A stretch of 10,768 nt of DNA from Ignavibacteriota bacterium (GCA_016209805.1 JACQVJ010000130.1:1-10768), one strand, 5' to 3'. Counted from the stretch's first letter, positions 1 through 7,987 are shown. The notes: generated by a model not told the origin, from the sequence alone. Numbers and translations: made by a program.

Positions 1-1496
1 GTAAACTGTAGTGTATCAACATACGCCACCGAAAGCCCGCCTGACACTCGCGCAACAATCATAGTCCAATAGAGAATGAAGTGATTTGCCGAAGCATAGA
101 CCTGCTCAAGCCATGAACTCAGCAGTCCGGCAACACTCGAAACAAATCCAAGCACAATGCTGAGCCCTGCGGCCGGGATAACAATTATGTTCGTCAGCAC
201 GCCCACAACCGAGACTCGACCGAAGTACAGGGCTGTGAACGGCAGCGTTCCAAGTGTTGCGACAGCCGAGACAGCGCACACCTGTAGGACCCGAATCGCC
301 AATCGGTGGAGCAATGACCTTGCAGGAATACGCCGGATCCAATCGTTCGCCCGTGGATACAGATATATAATCGAAAGGACCGCAACGAATGAGAGTTGAA
401 ATCCAACATCGAAGACCTGCCGAGCATCGAAGGCAAGAATAATCAAGGCCGAAAGGCCGAGCGAGTTGTAGGCGTTGGACTTGTGTTCTACCATGAGGCC
501 AATAAGGAATACTGTTGCCATCACAGTGGCACGTACGACAGGCGGTTGACTCCCAGTGAGCAATACATAAAACCAAAGCGCCACAACTGTGAAAACGATC
601 TTGATCTGCTTCGGGAATCGCAACATCTCAAACAAGAAAAAGAAAATGACAACAAGAACCGCGACATTAGATCCTGATACCGCAAGGATATGCGCAACTC
701 CTGAGTTCACAAACGCCTGTCGCGTCGCGACCGAGATCCCCGTGCGGTCTCCGATGAGAATCCCTTTGAGAAACTCCCCTTCCTCTCCGCCGATGGTCCC
801 GTCGATATGCGACTGAATGTACAGCCTGACCGGCACAACCGTTTCCCGCATGATCCACTCCATTGGGGACCATGACGGTTCGGGCACCTCCACTTCCGCA
901 AGATGCACGGGATTCCTCACAAACATGAAGAAGGGAATGCCGTTCGCTTCGTAATATTGTCGTGCGTTGAATTCCCCCGGATTGCGTTCTTCAGGTGGCC
1001 GCGAGATTTGGCCCTTGACACGCAATTGCCTTCCGTATGTGAGGTTCTCGGTGGACGTGTCCCCGCGGGTTTGCTTGATCGTCACAAGGATGTTGAAGCG
1101 GAAAGGAACGATCATCGAATCGGCGACCAGAGAATTGGATCTGAACAGGAAGCGAATGCGGTTGTCGAACCGAGCAGGAGGCTCAACAATCTTCCCGGTT
1201 ACTGTCACAGGCCGCTCGAACAGATCGTCCGTTATCGATGAGGAAGATCTATCCAGACCGATCTTCGTGGCGCCGATAAGAACACAAAGTAACAACAACG
1301 CGACCGTATCCCAAGCAGATGAACGATCGATCCGATGCGACACGATTGCGAGGATCAAGGACAGAACAAAGATACATCCCGTCGCTATGCCAGTTAAGAA
1401 CACCGGCAAGCCAAGGCTGTCGCCGATAAGTATCCCCACAATCATCAGCGCGCTGACTTTGAGAGCAGGATACGAATGAAAATCGAAAAGGCTCAT
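1..1496 (-). CDS. comEC: ComEC/Rec2 family DNA internalization channel, N-terminal part (runs off left edge)
   Basis: I read this frame directly from the reverse strand: ATG at 1496-1494, then 498 codons open to the window edge. ComEC forms the inner-membrane channel for single-stranded DNA in natural transformation. Seen: an N-terminal pair of hydrophobic helices (about residues 11-52 and 62-80). Next comes a soluble DUF4131-like region (about 90-200) with the family hallmark RNPGEFNARQYY near 171-182. The competence core then carries GILIGDRTGI (245-254), SGVAHILAVSGSNVAVL (265-281), QPPVVRATVMA (317-327) and FDVGFQLSF (362-370), followed by further membrane segments. The C-terminal helices and any metallo-beta-lactamase domain lie outside the window. 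An in-frame TGA just upstream (1500-1502) leaves ATG 1496 as the earliest start; its ribosome site is weak. It sits 54 bases after the metalloenzyme gene and may be co-transcribed. The family call is secure; whether the cell is competent is not shown. Confidence 0.95.
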   Translation of the reverse strand, partial: MSLFDFHSYPALKVSALMIVGILIGDSLGLPVFLTGIATGCIFVLSLILAIVSHRIDRSSAWDTVALLLLCVLIGATKIGLDRSSSSITDDLFERPVTVTGKIVEPPARFDNRIRFLFRSNSLVADSMIVPFRFNILVTIKQTRGDTSTENLTYGRQLRVKGQISRPPEERNPGEFNARQYYEANGIPFFMFVRNPVHLAEVEVPEPSWSPMEWIMRETVVPVRLYIQSHIDGTIGGEEGEFLKGILIGDRTGISVATRQAFVNSGVAHILAVSGSNVAVLVVIFFFLFEMLRFPKQIKIVFTVVALWFYVLLTGSQPPVVRATVMATVFLIGLMVEHKSNAYNSLGLSALIILAFDARQVFDVGFQLSFVAVLSIIYLYPRANDWIRRIPARSLLHRLAIRVLQVCAVSAVATLGTLPFTALYFGRVSVVGVLTNIIVIPAAGLSIVLGFVSSVAGLLSSWLEQVYASANHFILYWTMIVARVSGGLSVAYVDTLQF

Positions 1497-1550
1497 CGCT
1501 CAGACCGGATGCTGTGGGCAAAAAGTGTGGCTAAACCGAATGCTCAGGCG

Positions 1551-2513
1551 CTACCGAGCGCTTGCCACACGAACGCTGTATTCTCGGGATGTAATCTCCT
1601 CCATCAATATGGGAGTTACGTCAGTGAGGTCCCCAGTGTGGGAGGTTAATGACTGGAACCGTTCCGCTATCACGCGATGACGATGTCCATAGAGAATCGC
1701 GGGCACGGGATTCCGCGTATGAACCTTGGTGGACATATCCTCAATGTTACCGTGATCGCTTGTAATGAACAACAGTAATTGACTTGTATCGAGTATCTCA
1801 AGAATTCCAGCAAGCATCCGGTCGAACAGCTGCAGGACTTCAATCGCCTCACCCAAGTTCTCAGAATGTCCGGCATGATCCGTCTTCCAGTATTCAAACA
1901 ACACGAAGTCGTATTGACGAGCAAGATGAGCAAGACGCTTTCCAGCCTCACCGGGATCAATTGGCTTGATTTCGGGATATCCCAAACCAGGCCATCCCTC
2001 ATTTGTTATATCAGCAGAAATCCCCCTTCCGCTCGCAAGGTCTTCGACACGCTGCAAGCGGACATCGCTCATCGTGCACGAAAGGGTCGTAACGGTCATG
2101 CGCGACTTCCTCCTGTTCACATAATCAAAGAACCGTTGTGGGAACGCATTGGCAAAGTACACACTCCTTTCGGCGACCATCAGTTGGCGGAAGATGTTCT
2201 TTTCCTTTATGATCGGTCTTAGCGTGGAATAAGGATACGGACCGAAGTGTTTTCCGACGATCTTTGCTCCGTTAACTCCTGTGAAGAGTGCGGTCTGTCC
2301 TGTTCCACTCTGAGGCAGGCCTTCGACACCAAGCGTTGCGTCAAGCGGAATCACTGTTGAATCTTTAGCCCTCAACGTCTGGCGCGACAGGTGTGGAAGT
2401 TCTCCACCTCCCAGCGAACGAAGCGCGGGCAGGTCGGCAGCAAAGAATGGATTTACCGATTGATCTTCTTCACCGATTCCAACACCATCAAGGAACAACA
2501 TCAGAACACCCAC
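1551..2513 (-). CDS. Alkaline-phosphatase-superfamily metalloenzyme, iPGM-like, substrate unknown
   Basis: This 320-residue protein has the two-metal site layout of the alkaline phosphatase / cofactor-independent phosphoglycerate mutase superfamily. Seen: FLDGVGIG at 7-14 (metal Asp9), QSGTGQTALFTG at 68-79 (the position of the nucleophile loop, with Thr74 or Ser69 as candidate), KTDHAGH at 210-216, TSDHGNIED at 251-259 and a metal-binding-type His in KVHTRNPVP (His265). A full iPGM is about 510 residues, so this is a short relative and I do not call it a glycolytic mutase. Related families include phosphopentomutase, archaeal-type PGM and phosphodiesterases; the reaction here is unknown. The start is GTG at 2513, supported by GAGG seven bases upstream; an internal ATG at codon 5 would cut into the first beta strand. 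It lies 40 bases after dtd and before comEC on the same strand, probably in one operon. Confidence 0.8.
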   Translation of the reverse strand: MGVLMLFLDGVGIGEEDQSVNPFFAADLPALRSLGGGELPHLSRQTLRAKDSTVIPLDATLGVEGLPQSGTGQTALFTGVNGAKIVGKHFGPYPYSTLRPIIKEKNIFRQLMVAERSVYFANAFPQRFFDYVNRRKSRMTVTTLSCTMSDVRLQRVEDLASGRGISADITNEGWPGLGYPEIKPIDPGEAGKRLAHLARQYDFVLFEYWKTDHAGHSENLGEAIEVLQLFDRMLAGILEILDTSQLLLFITSDHGNIEDMSTKVHTRNPVPAILYGHRHRVIAERFQSLTSHTGDLTDVTPILMEEITSREYSVRVASAR

Positions 2514-2520
2514 GGAGAAT

Positions 2521-2524
2521 CCTC
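2521..2524 (-). promoter_or_regulatory. Ribosome binding site deciding the GTG start of the metalloenzyme
   Basis: On the minus strand GAGG sits seven bases before GTG at 2513-2511. The nearest ATG (codon 5) would be 19 bases away, so this site favours the GTG start. Confidence 0.6.
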
Positions 2525-2553
2525 GTCGATAATGGAGATTTCAGATCATGACA

Positions 2554-3000
2554 CTACTTGCTCTCAATGAGAATCGTGACGGGACCGTCGTTTACGATGT
2601 GCACATCCATCATTGCTTTGAATATCCCAGTTTTCACTCTTGATGGGTCGAGTAATTCCTTCATTCTGTTTACGAAAATGTCATAGAGCGGCTCGGCCTC
2701 AGCGGGTCTCGCCGCGTCAGTGAAACTGGGGCGGTTCCCCCGCTGGACATCACCATAAAGAGTAAACTGCGAAACCACGAGCACGCTTCCATCGACTTCA
2801 TTGAGAGAGAGGTTCATCTTCCCATTCTGGTCTTCGAAAACGCGAAGCCCGGAACACTTCTCCGCAAGAAACAATGCGTCCTGTTTAGAGTCCCCCGACC
2901 TTATTCCAAGCAGAATCACATATCCTCGTCCTATGCTGGCGACAGTGTTCCCGTTTACAGTGACGCTTCCTTCCTTCACTCTCTGAACAACAACCTTCAT
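2554..3000 (-). CDS. dtd: D-aminoacyl-tRNA deacylase (DTD)
   Basis: DTD removes D-amino acids, and mischarged glycine, from tRNA in the cytoplasm as a chirality-proofreading step of translation. The 148-residue length is the normal family length. Seen: the N-terminal MKVVVQRV strand; the active-site motif SQFTLYGD at 77-84, which holds the SQxT signature; GNRPSF at 88-93; and the C-terminal NDGPVT at 137-142, which carries the Gly-cisPro dipeptide (Gly139-Pro140) that the family uses to exclude L-amino acids. Nothing is missing. The ATG at 3000-2998 overlaps the prmC stop as ATGA, so translation is probably coupled to prmC. Pairing with a release-factor methyltransferase gives a small translation-fidelity cluster. 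Confidence is high. Confidence 0.97.
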   Translation of the reverse strand: MKVVVQRVKEGSVTVNGNTVASIGRGYVILLGIRSGDSKQDALFLAEKCSGLRVFEDQNGKMNLSLNEVDGSVLVVSQFTLYGDVQRGNRPSFTDAARPAEAEPLYDIFVNRMKELLDPSRVKTGIFKAMMDVHIVNDGPVTILIESK

Positions 3001-3893
3001 CTGTCTCTGCGAGCCATGAGGATTCGGGGATTGCCTGAATGGTCTTGGAAAATCTGAATGCCGTGTAGTCCTGCTTGAGCCACTATTTTCTGTGCTTCGC
3101 GTGCCTGGTTGTATGCAATTTCCATCAACATCAATCCACCGTAGTTCAGTCTTCGTGAGGAGAATTGACTAATACGACGAACAAACCGATACCCATCGGC
3201 ATCATCTGTTGTCGCAATCCTTGGCTCGAAGTCTTTGATTTCCGGTTGAAGCAGAGAGAATTCTTCCACTGAGATGTAGGGAGGATTAGAGACTATCAAG
3301 TCGAACTGCTTTCCGGGCAGGAAATCCGAAAACACATCCGCTTTCATGAGCGTGATCCTGTCGGCTTTGTTTCTCGTAACATTAACCGCTGCGGTCTGCA
3401 GAGCTTCATCGCTTACATCAATCGAGGTGACAAAGACATTGGGTGCAAACTTTGAAAGAGCGACAGGAATATTACCGGAGCCTGTGCCTATGTCCAGGAT
3501 CTCAAGACCATCACTGTCAACACTCCTAATTGCTTCCAATACTTTTTCGACGAGCTGCTCAGTCTCCGGGCGTGGGATCAGAACACTTGGATTGACAAAC
3601 AGAGGAAGCCCCATGAATTCCGTTTCTCCAATAATGTATTGAAGCGGTTCATGGCTCATCCTTCGTTGAAGAAGCGTCTTAAATTCGGCAAGCTCACTTT
3701 GATCGAGCGGTTTGTCAAAATTCGTGTAGATCTGGATTCTGGAATACCCGAGGACTTTCGCCAGGAGAAGCTCAACATGTAACCGGGCTTCGTCAAACCC
3801 TTTGGAACCGAGATGCTGCGCTGACCACTCGATGAGGGAGAGGACCGTCCAGGCTTTCGTGGACTGTGAGGGAGTCAAAGGAACAGTCTGCAT
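2997..3893 (-). CDS. prmC: Peptide chain release factor N5-glutamine methyltransferase PrmC (HemK)
   Basis: PrmC methylates the glutamine of the GGQ motif in release factors RF1 and RF2, using S-adenosylmethionine, and so tunes translation termination. The 298-residue protein has the family layout. An N-terminal helical release-factor-binding domain (about 15-85) is followed by the IPRPETE segment (106-112). The SAM-binding motif I is DIGTGSGNIPVAL (134-146), an acidic loop lies at SIDVSDEAL (157-165), and the catalytic motif is VSNPPYIS (201-208), whose NPPY contacts the target glutamine. The C terminus has GNPRIL. The 14 residues before the conserved start of the domain are not preceded by a better start, so ATG 3893 is kept. 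No Shine-Dalgarno is visible before it; instead a TATATTTG element ends seven bases upstream. The stop overlaps dtd. Confidence 0.95.
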   Translation of the reverse strand: MQTVPLTPSQSTKAWTVLSLIEWSAQHLGSKGFDEARLHVELLLAKVLGYSRIQIYTNFDKPLDQSELAEFKTLLQRRMSHEPLQYIIGETEFMGLPLFVNPSVLIPRPETEQLVEKVLEAIRSVDSDGLEILDIGTGSGNIPVALSKFAPNVFVTSIDVSDEALQTAAVNVTRNKADRITLMKADVFSDFLPGKQFDLIVSNPPYISVEEFSLLQPEIKDFEPRIATTDDADGYRFVRRISQFSSRRLNYGGLMLMEIAYNQAREAQKIVAQAGLHGIQIFQDHSGNPRILMARRDR

Positions 3894-3900
3894 GGCGGCT

Positions 3901-3927
3901 CAAATATAAAACCGCCCAGCATGAAAT
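3901..3927 (-). promoter_or_regulatory. Possible Bacteroidota-type promoter just upstream of prmC
   Basis: Seen on the minus strand: TATATTTG at 3908-3901, fitting the TAnnTTTG minus-7 consensus known from Bacteroides, with ATTG (a partial minus-33 match) about 20 bases upstream. If used, transcription would begin within a few bases of the prmC ATG, giving a nearly leaderless message. The element also lies in the loop of a GGCGG/CCGCC inverted repeat (3894-3898 and 3912-3916). It is short enough to be a chance match. Confidence 0.3.
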
Positions 3928-3957
3928 GCAATCCACGTTGTCAGGGAGCGTCTGCGC

Positions 3958-5247
3958 TCAGGTCCGTGGGTCCTTCACCTTTGAGATAAGCAAAGAGATT
4001 GCAACGAGAGAGAACAGAACTCCCACACCAAATACCGCAGCATAGCCGAATGTATCGCTGATCCATCCGCCGACAAGACTGGAAAGGTAAAATGGAGCGA
4101 GCACCGTATTTGTCAAGCCAATGTAGCTCGACCGTTGCTCCACCGGTCCGTACTCGATTGCCATGTTATATCGGGCGAGAATCTCCGTCCCGAGGCTGAT
4201 TCCCAGAAACATATAGACAAGCCTGAACCAATCGAGTGATGGCGCAACGAGGGCCCACACGCTTGCACACAGCATCGCAATCGCCGCGATAACAAGCGCG
4301 ACTTTATTCCCGTACCGATCCGCAATAATGCCGTTGACAAGCGCGCTCACAACCTGAATCGCAACAATCGTAAGTGTGAACTCTCCAATGATCGAACCGC
4401 GGGCCCCAAACGCCGACATTGCGTACGCCGTAAAGAACCCAACCGGGATTGAAGCGAGGATCTGAAATGCACTCGCCGTAATAAATGTTTTGAACTCTGG
4501 ATTTTCGCGAAACACATGTGGCTGACCGCGAAGATAAGCAACCATCGACCTCCTCGGAACAACCTTGCTGGGTTCCCTTTCGACCAATCGCCATTGCACG
4601 CCAATCGACACCATCTGCATGACGAAAGCGGAGAAGAACGCTAACGCATAACTCGTCGGAAACTCAAAGGTGCCGAGAAACCAAGTTAACATTAGCCCAC
4701 ACAAAAGTCCGCCGACACCCCCGAGGGAGTTCCTGATGCCCGCAAGTCTCCCGCGCCTCCTTGCCGGTGTCAGCTTGGCAACAAGGTCGAACCACCCCGG
4801 CGTTGCAACGCCAAGAAGTGTCTGACTCAGTGAGAAAAGTACGAGAAAAAACGCAAGGGCTACAGCAGGGTTCGAAGAACCAAAGAGGACAATTGACAAG
4901 CCGATGAAGAAGGTCGTAGTCCGTTGAATCAAACCGACCCATACAGCCCATGGTTTCTTCCACGGCAACGTCTCTGTATAGCGCGCAGCAAGAATCTGAG
5001 GAAGAAAAACACCAACCCATGCAATGACACTGACAGCACCCACTGCAACGTTACCTCCCCCAAGCCGAATAACCAGTGCGGGAAGAACGGTCTGGACCGA
5101 GGTAAACGCCGCTCCTGAAATGTAGAAGGCACCTTCGATCGCGTTAACCACAAAGTTGCGTCGAGCATGAGGATCCGGAAGGTCTGCCATTGACTGAGAC
5201 TCAGAATCCCGGAGAGAGTCGTCTGGCGGAGAGTGACGGTTGCTCAC
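3958..5247 (-). CDS. Major facilitator superfamily transporter, substrate unknown
   Basis: This 429-residue protein is a polytopic inner-membrane carrier with about 11-12 hydrophobic segments by eye, the first near 33-60. Family-type signatures seen: ARRRGRLAGIR at 162-172, like the loop motif of the first half, and GIIADRYGNKVAL at 306-318, the GxxxDRxGxK-type motif A of the second half. A hydrophilic N-terminal tail of about 30 residues precedes helix 1. The start is GTG at 5247, which overlaps the amidohydrolase stop as GTGA and suggests translational coupling. ATG at 5190 (codon 20) is an alternative that would shorten the tail; neither start has a clear ribosome site. The partner hydrolase suggests it may import the substrate or export the product of that enzyme, but this is inference. 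The family is sure, the substrate unknown. Confidence 0.9.
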   Translation of the reverse strand: MSNRHSPPDDSLRDSESQSMADLPDPHARRNFVVNAIEGAFYISGAAFTSVQTVLPALVIRLGGGNVAVGAVSVIAWVGVFLPQILAARYTETLPWKKPWAVWVGLIQRTTTFFIGLSIVLFGSSNPAVALAFFLVLFSLSQTLLGVATPGWFDLVAKLTPARRRGRLAGIRNSLGGVGGLLCGLMLTWFLGTFEFPTSYALAFFSAFVMQMVSIGVQWRLVEREPSKVVPRRSMVAYLRGQPHVFRENPEFKTFITASAFQILASIPVGFFTAYAMSAFGARGSIIGEFTLTIVAIQVVSALVNGIIADRYGNKVALVIAAIAMLCASVWALVAPSLDWFRLVYMFLGISLGTEILARYNMAIEYGPVEQRSSYIGLTNTVLAPFYLSSLVGGWISDTFGYAAVFGVGVLFSLVAISLLISKVKDPRT

Positions 5248-6971
5248 TTACTGCTGGAACGTGTTGATGAAGAAGCGAGGAGACCGGAATCCCCGGACGA
5301 ATAGACGATTTCCCCACCGACAATTGTCATCTCCACTATAGTCGATAGGATCATCCTTGGTTCAACCTTCATAATGTCATCTGAGAGAACAACAATATCA
5401 GCGAGCTTTCCCTTTTCAATCGACCCTCTCTTCGTTTCTTCGAAAGCTGCGAACGCACCCCATAGCGTGAATGACTTCAAGGCCTCTTCACGGCTCATGG
5501 ACTGTTCGGGATGCCAACCACCTTCCGGCCAACCTGAGTGGTCCTGACGCGTGATCGCTGCGTAGAACCCCCACAATGGGTTGGGGCTCTCGACCGGAAA
5601 GTCGGATCCCGAGGGAATAATGGATTTCGAGTCGAGCAGAGACCTCCATGCGTACGCCCCCTCGGCGCGCTTCGGGCCGAGACGATCCTCCGCCCAATAC
5701 ATGTCGGAAGTGCAATGTGTGGGTTGCATCATCGGAAGAACGCCAAGACCGTGAAAGCGTTCGATGTCTGTTCTGTCGATTACTTGTGCATGCTCGATCC
5801 TGAAGCGAGCATCATTCGCTTTTGCAGGGGTCGACTTGAACACTTTCTCGTAAGCATTGAGAACGACGTGGTTGGCCCTGTCCCCAATTGCATGCGTACA
5901 CATTTGAAATCCCTTGTCGATACACTGCAGGGCGGCTGACTCGATCTCTTCGGCAGATGCGCGTGTCAAGCCCCTGTTTCCGGGATCATCCGAATACGGT
6001 TCAATAAGCGCGGCACCCCGCGAACCGAGGGCGCCATCCGCGTAGAGCTTCAATGCGCGAACGGTCAGTTTTCCATCGTTCGCGTCAACTTCGGGACCTT
6101 CCTTCAGATAATGATTCCATGTTTCACCAAACCCATCAATCGCGGCATACACTCGGAACGGAAACCGTCCGCTCTCGATCAGCTGCTTGTAGATCTGAAT
6201 CAGCTCGAGATCGACACCCATATCATGCACCTGCGTCAGCCCGACCTTGAGACATGCTTCCACTCCGTTTTCCACCGCCTCCGTTCGTTCCTGCACCGAT
6301 GGCAGAGGCATCACGGATTCAAACACATCGACAGCATTGTCGATGAATACACCCGTTGGTCTCCCGTTCTTATCCCGAATGATCCTTCCTCCCGGTGGAT
6401 CTAGTGTTGTGTTCGTGATGCCGGCAAGGTCGAGAGCCTTCTTGTTCACCCAAGCCGCGTGTCCGTCAACTCTCTTCAAAAACACCGGAACATCGGGAGC
6501 AACAGTGTCGAGGATTTGGTGAGTCGGGAATGACTTTCCGGACCATCGGTTTTGATCCCAGCCGCGCCCCCGAATCCAGGCCCCGTCAGGAACAGTCTTT
6601 ACTCGATCCGCCACGAGTTTCTGAATCTCCTCCAGAGAGTTTGTGCCCATAAGATTCACGTTAGCCAGCAGTGCACCGAGACCTTCGAGATGTGCGTGCG
6701 AGTCGGTGAATCCCGGATACACCGGCCGGCCCTGAAGATCGACGACTGTTGCAGCCTTGAATGAGCGACGGATCTCTTCACTCGAACCGACGCCAACAAT
6801 CATTTCCCGTTCGACGGCGATTGCCTCAGCGATCGGCTGCGTGTCATTCGCGGTATACACAACACCATTCACAAGGAGCATGGTCGCCTCTTTTGGTTGG
6901 AAGTAAGATAACAGGAGATAGATCATGAGTATCACCAAAATCACGAGCGGGACCAACACTCTGGCCTTCAT
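5244..6971 (-). CDS. Membrane-anchored YtcJ-type amidohydrolase (Amidohydro_3)
   Basis: This is a metal-dependent hydrolase of the amidohydrolase superfamily, in the branch with YtcJ and N-substituted formamide deformylase. Numbering from the chosen start gives 575 residues. Seen: one hydrophobic N-terminal helix (about 5-22) with no lipobox cysteine, so the enzyme is probably anchored on the periplasmic face. The metal-binding TDSHAHLEG (His92, His94) follows. RALKLYADGALGSRGA carries Lys308, the likely carboxylated or bridging lysine. THAIGD (His360), RIEHAQ (His394) and SGSDFPVESPNP (Asp457) complete the site. The tail is serine-rich. The frame opens at ATG 7031, but ATG 6971 is preceded by GAGG six bases upstream and begins directly at the signal-anchor, so I use it. 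The substrate, an amide or other C-N compound, is unknown. The stop overlaps the MFS start. Confidence 0.9.
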   Translation of the reverse strand: MKARVLVPLVILVILMIYLLLSYFQPKEATMLLVNGVVYTANDTQPIAEAIAVEREMIVGVGSSEEIRRSFKAATVVDLQGRPVYPGFTDSHAHLEGLGALLANVNLMGTNSLEEIQKLVADRVKTVPDGAWIRGRGWDQNRWSGKSFPTHQILDTVAPDVPVFLKRVDGHAAWVNKKALDLAGITNTTLDPPGGRIIRDKNGRPTGVFIDNAVDVFESVMPLPSVQERTEAVENGVEACLKVGLTQVHDMGVDLELIQIYKQLIESGRFPFRVYAAIDGFGETWNHYLKEGPEVDANDGKLTVRALKLYADGALGSRGAALIEPYSDDPGNRGLTRASAEEIESAALQCIDKGFQMCTHAIGDRANHVVLNAYEKVFKSTPAKANDARFRIEHAQVIDRTDIERFHGLGVLPMMQPTHCTSDMYWAEDRLGPKRAEGAYAWRSLLDSKSIIPSGSDFPVESPNPLWGFYAAITRQDHSGWPEGGWHPEQSMSREEALKSFTLWGAFAAFEETKRGSIEKGKLADIVVLSDDIMKVEPRMILSTIVEMTIVGGEIVYSSGDSGLLASSSTRSSSK

Positions 6972-6977
6972 TGTCAT

Positions 6978-6981
6978 CCTC
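6978..6981 (-). promoter_or_regulatory. Ribosome binding site deciding the amidohydrolase start
   Basis: GAGG on the minus strand lies six bases before ATG 6971. ATGs at 6977 and 6983 are too close to it or overlap it, and ATG 7031 lies upstream without a comparable site. Confidence 0.6.
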
Positions 6982-7145
6982 ATTTCAAATGTGCACGTCG
7001 CAGATTGTCGTGAAAGCAGCGCTCTTGACATCGAGCGACCTGAATATAGAGAAAGCTCCCGTTATATTCCACAGCCGGTCTGAGGCTTGATTGCAACTCC
7101 GGATCAAAATCTCGATGTTGACGCATCTTTCATTCACACTATCAC

Positions 7146-7150
7146 GAGGG
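7146..7150 (+). promoter_or_regulatory. Ribosome binding site for mazG
   Basis: GAGGG ends nine bases before ATG 7160 and supports that start over ATG 7091 or ATG 7115. A second purine run, GGGG at 7154-7157, is too close to the ATG to be the main site. Confidence 0.6.
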
Positions 7151-7159
7151 TCAGGGGAA

Positions 7160-7954
7160 ATGCGCAACCGCTATCCGAAAATTCCAACAAAGGACTTGGA
7201 GAGATTGATCGAAGTTGTCCGCAGGTTGCGGCATGAATGCCCGTGGGATCGGCAACAGACCCATCAGTCAATTCGCCACAGTCTGCTTGAAGAAACGTAT
7301 GAAGTCATCGAAGCGCTGGATGATAACGATATTAATGAGCTGAAAAAAGAACTCGGCGATTTGCTGCTGCACATCATAATGCACGTGACCATGGCCGAGC
7401 AGACGCGGGAATTCACACTTCAGGATGTGGTTCGTGAGATAACGGAGAAACTTATCCGCAGGCACCCGCACGTGTTTGGCTCGCATCGAGTGCGCGACGC
7501 GGAAGAAGTCACACACAACTGGGAAAAAATAAAAATGGATGAAGGCCGGACTTCCATACTGGACGGCGTTCCTAAATCACTCCCGGCATTGCTCCGGGCT
7601 GCAAAAGTTCAGGGCCGTGCCGCGAAGGTTGGCTTCGAATGGAGGAAGAAATCGGATGTGTGGAAAAAGGTTGAAGAGGAACATGAAGAACTACAACGCG
7701 CTGTCCGGGGCAACAGCAAAAGAAAACGCGAGGAAGAACTTGGGGATTACTTGTTTGCTTTGGTGAATTACGCTCGCTTCATCGACGTCAATCCGGAAGA
7801 CGCTTTGCGGAGTACGGTGGACAAGTTCATGAAACGATTCAGATTTATCGAGCGGGAGCTGCGGAAACAAGGGAAGGACATTCATCATTCCACTCTCGAG
7901 GAAATGGACGGCCTGTGGAACCAGGCCAAGAGGAAAAAGGGACACCGATGGTGA
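7160..7954 (+). CDS. mazG: Nucleoside triphosphate pyrophosphohydrolase MazG
   Basis: MazG hydrolyses NTPs and dNTPs to the monophosphate and pyrophosphate; in E. coli it cleans the nucleotide pool and lowers ppGpp during starvation. Numbering from ATG 7160 gives 264 residues, the usual length. Seen: HECPWDRQQTHQS (26-38), the standard lead-in to the first domain. The first domain's metal site is LEETYEVIE, with Glu44, Glu45 and Glu48, plus ELGD with Glu64 and Asp67, a typical EExxE...ExxD set. A second MazG repeat follows, with EEEHEEL (172-178) and EEELGDY (191-197). The frame is open upstream to ATG 7091, but the family begins near residue 24 of that version and GAGGG lies nine bases before ATG 7160. 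It is the only plus-strand gene here, divergent from the amidohydrolase and convergent with phoH. Confidence 0.95.
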   Translation: MRNRYPKIPTKDLERLIEVVRRLRHECPWDRQQTHQSIRHSLLEETYEVIEALDDNDINELKKELGDLLLHIIMHVTMAEQTREFTLQDVVREITEKLIRRHPHVFGSHRVRDAEEVTHNWEKIKMDEGRTSILDGVPKSLPALLRAAKVQGRAAKVGFEWRKKSDVWKKVEEEHEELQRAVRGNSKRKREEELGDYLFALVNYARFIDVNPEDALRSTVDKFMKRFRFIERELRKQGKDIHHSTLEEMDGLWNQAKRKKGHRW

Positions 7955-7987
7955 ATTCTGGAACGGATCAGTTAATGGGCTAACCTG

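Noticed and set aside
106..576. A 156-codon minus-strand open frame in another frame of comEC
   Set aside because: It lies wholly inside comEC, which reads in a different frame with clear family motifs; the product resembles nothing and is cysteine- and arginine-rich like a shadow frame.
3946..3959. GAGCG-N4-CGCTC hairpin overlapping the MFS stop codon as a terminator
   Set aside because: The stem is only five base pairs and no T run follows on the minus strand.
7025..7045. Perfect TTGACA (7025-7030) on the plus strand upstream of mazG
   Set aside because: The only minus-10-like sequence downstream, TATAGA, is 14 bases away, which is too short a spacer for a standard promoter.
7118..7145. 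TTGACG-N16-TATCAC on the plus strand as a mazG promoter
   Set aside because: The minus-10 match is poor, and transcription would start almost on the ribosome site of mazG.
7955..7987. Bidirectional terminator between convergent mazG and phoH
   Set aside because: The 33-base gap contains no convincing inverted repeat or T tract.
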